A stretch of 64,000 bases of DNA from Gordonibacter sp. 28C. GTDB taxonomy: Bacteria; Actinomycetota; Coriobacteriia; Coriobacteriales; Eggerthellaceae. This document shows positions 63,383-64,000 of this stretch, piece by piece. Below the pieces are notes generated by a model that worked only from the letters and a program-made list of their open reading frames with translations, did no database searches and had not been told where the DNA came from. Made by a program: the position numbers and the translations under genes. Position 1 is the first letter of the stretch. Every line of letters begins with the position of its first letter. Where the stretch lies: assembly GCF_003339845.1 (NCBI RefSeq), contig NZ_PPTR01000006.1:1-64000 (forward strand), given 5' to 3'.

Positions 63383-64000
63383 ATGCCGAACCACGATGAT
63401 CGAACGGACGCGGAGGCGTTTCTCAGGCAGGCCATGGCCGATTGGGGCGACGCGGTGTACCGGCTGGCGCTCAGCCAGACGCGATCGCGCGCCGATGCGG
63501 AGGACGTGTACCAGGACGTGTTCTTGCGCCTGCACAACGACGCCACGCAGTTCGAGAGCTCCGAGCACGTGAAGGCATGGCTGCTGCGCGTGACCGTGAA
63601 CCGCTGCCGCGATCTGGCACGATCGGGCTGGAAGCGCCGCACCGTCGCCCTCGACCCCGAATGGGACGCACCCGACACTCCCGCGCGCGACGACGAGGAT
63701 GCCGCTGTGTGGGACGCCGTGGGCCAACTACCCGAGCAGCAGCGCACGGCCGTGCACCTGCACTACGTGGAGGGGTATTCCACCGACGAGATCGCACGCG
63801 CGCTCGACTGCCGGCCCGCGACGGCCCGCACCTGGCTGTTCCGCGCTCGAGCGCGCATCAAGGAGCTGCTAGAAGGCGACATATCCGAAGAAGGGTCGCC
63901 AGCCGAGCCTGAAGCGACCGGGCAACCCGACTCGCCGACCAAGCCCCGTCCGCCCAACATCAGCGGCTTGCGCTGCGCGGACCAACCCCAACCGATTCCC
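63383..64000 (+). CDS. ECF-type RNA polymerase sigma factor, cut by the window end
   Basis: The reading frame from ATG 63383 (AAGGAGGTG just upstream) stays open to base 64000 without a stop, giving at least 206 residues. Region 2 (DAEDVYQDVFLRLHN) is followed by a region 4 helix-turn-helix (LPEQQRTAVHLHYVEGYSTDEIARALDCRPATARTWLFRARARIKELLEG). After about residue 175 it runs into a proline/serine-rich tail, which might lead to a fused extra domain or anti-sigma-like segment beyond the window. ECF sigma factors redirect transcription under stress. The partner anti-sigma gene would lie past 64000. Confidence 0.82.
   Translation, partial: MPNHDDRTDAEAFLRQAMADWGDAVYRLALSQTRSRADAEDVYQDVFLRLHNDATQFESSEHVKAWLLRVTVNRCRDLARSGWKRRTVALDPEWDAPDTPARDDEDAAVWDAVGQLPEQQRTAVHLHYVEGYSTDEIARALDCRPATARTWLFRARARIKELLEGDISEEGSPAEPEATGQPDSPTKPRPPNISGLRCADQPQPIP

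Noticed and set aside
63257-63727. 156-residue minus-strand frame at the sigma gene
   Set aside because: It is a shadow of the sigma factor, which has AAGGAGG and region 2 and 4 motifs on the plus strand.

Overview
The window is high-GC DNA with dense, short-spaced operons. Its gene content points to an anaerobic actinobacterium of the Coriobacteriia, most likely an Eggerthella-like gut organism. The pointers are Tat-exported flavoprotein reductases paired with multihaem cytochromes, membrane-anchored LuxR regulators, a giant 2-hydroxyacyl-CoA dehydratase activase fusion, and carbamoyl-phosphate fermentation genes. The species assignment is inference from gene content; no rRNA or tRNA gene was found.

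Layout. 0.1-1.1 kb: a tiny hydrophobic peptide gene with its own promoter, and a glutathione peroxidase. 1.3-5.5 kb: a Tat flavoprotein reductase and six-haem cytochrome (minus strand) beside XRE and LysR regulators. 5.5-7.8 kb: a ferredoxin-nitroreductase and a flavodoxin-ferredoxin protein, divergent from a TetR gene across a palindrome. 7.9-12.3 kb: a 1462-aa surface adhesin with a perfect 360-bp internal tandem repeat. 12.6-17.6 kb: a response regulator / histidine kinase / ABC ATPase / FtsX permease operon. 17.6-23.3 kb: a TetR gene and a 1631-residue activase fusion. 23.3-24.3 kb: a gene-free stretch rich in inverted repeats. 24.3-30.3 kb: birA, an MFS carrier, a PFL-family DUF711 protein, a RelB/PIN toxin-antitoxin pair, yccF and tlyA. 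30.5-37.8 kb: kdpDE, then a Tat lipoprotein solute-binding protein overlapping an EAL/degenerate-GGDEF protein. 38.1-40.6 kb: lysC and asd. 40.8-47.2 kb: MFS, NhaC antiporter and putrescine-type carbamoyltransferase, a divergent membrane LuxR regulator, and carbamate kinase. 47.4-54.8 kb: UMF1-type MFS, zinc phospholipase C-like protein, TRIC-family protein, DUF47/Pit phosphate uptake, NarK-type MFS and a metallo-beta-lactamase-fold hydrolase. 54.9-61.8 kb: a RelA/SpoT enzyme overlapping a RecJ-helicase fusion, and an HTH/periplasmic-binding-like regulator. 62.2-64.0 kb: an EamA transporter and an ECF sigma factor that runs off the window.

How the parts fit. The flavoprotein and cytochrome look like an exported terminal-reductase pair of unknown acceptor. 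The carbamoyltransferase and carbamate kinase can phosphorolyse a carbamoylated amine and make ATP; a YGLY motif in place of SMG argues for putrescine rather than ornithine. The response regulator/kinase/ABC operon resembles Bce-type antimicrobial-peptide sensing and detoxification. The solute-binding protein plus EAL pair looks like a way to couple an external ligand to c-di-GMP turnover.

The window shows no CRISPR array, prophage or insertion sequence. The most unusual items are the adhesin duplication, the long structured element between lysC and asd, the intergenic inverted repeats near 24 kb, the RecJ-helicase and activase fusions, and the binding-protein/EAL pair.
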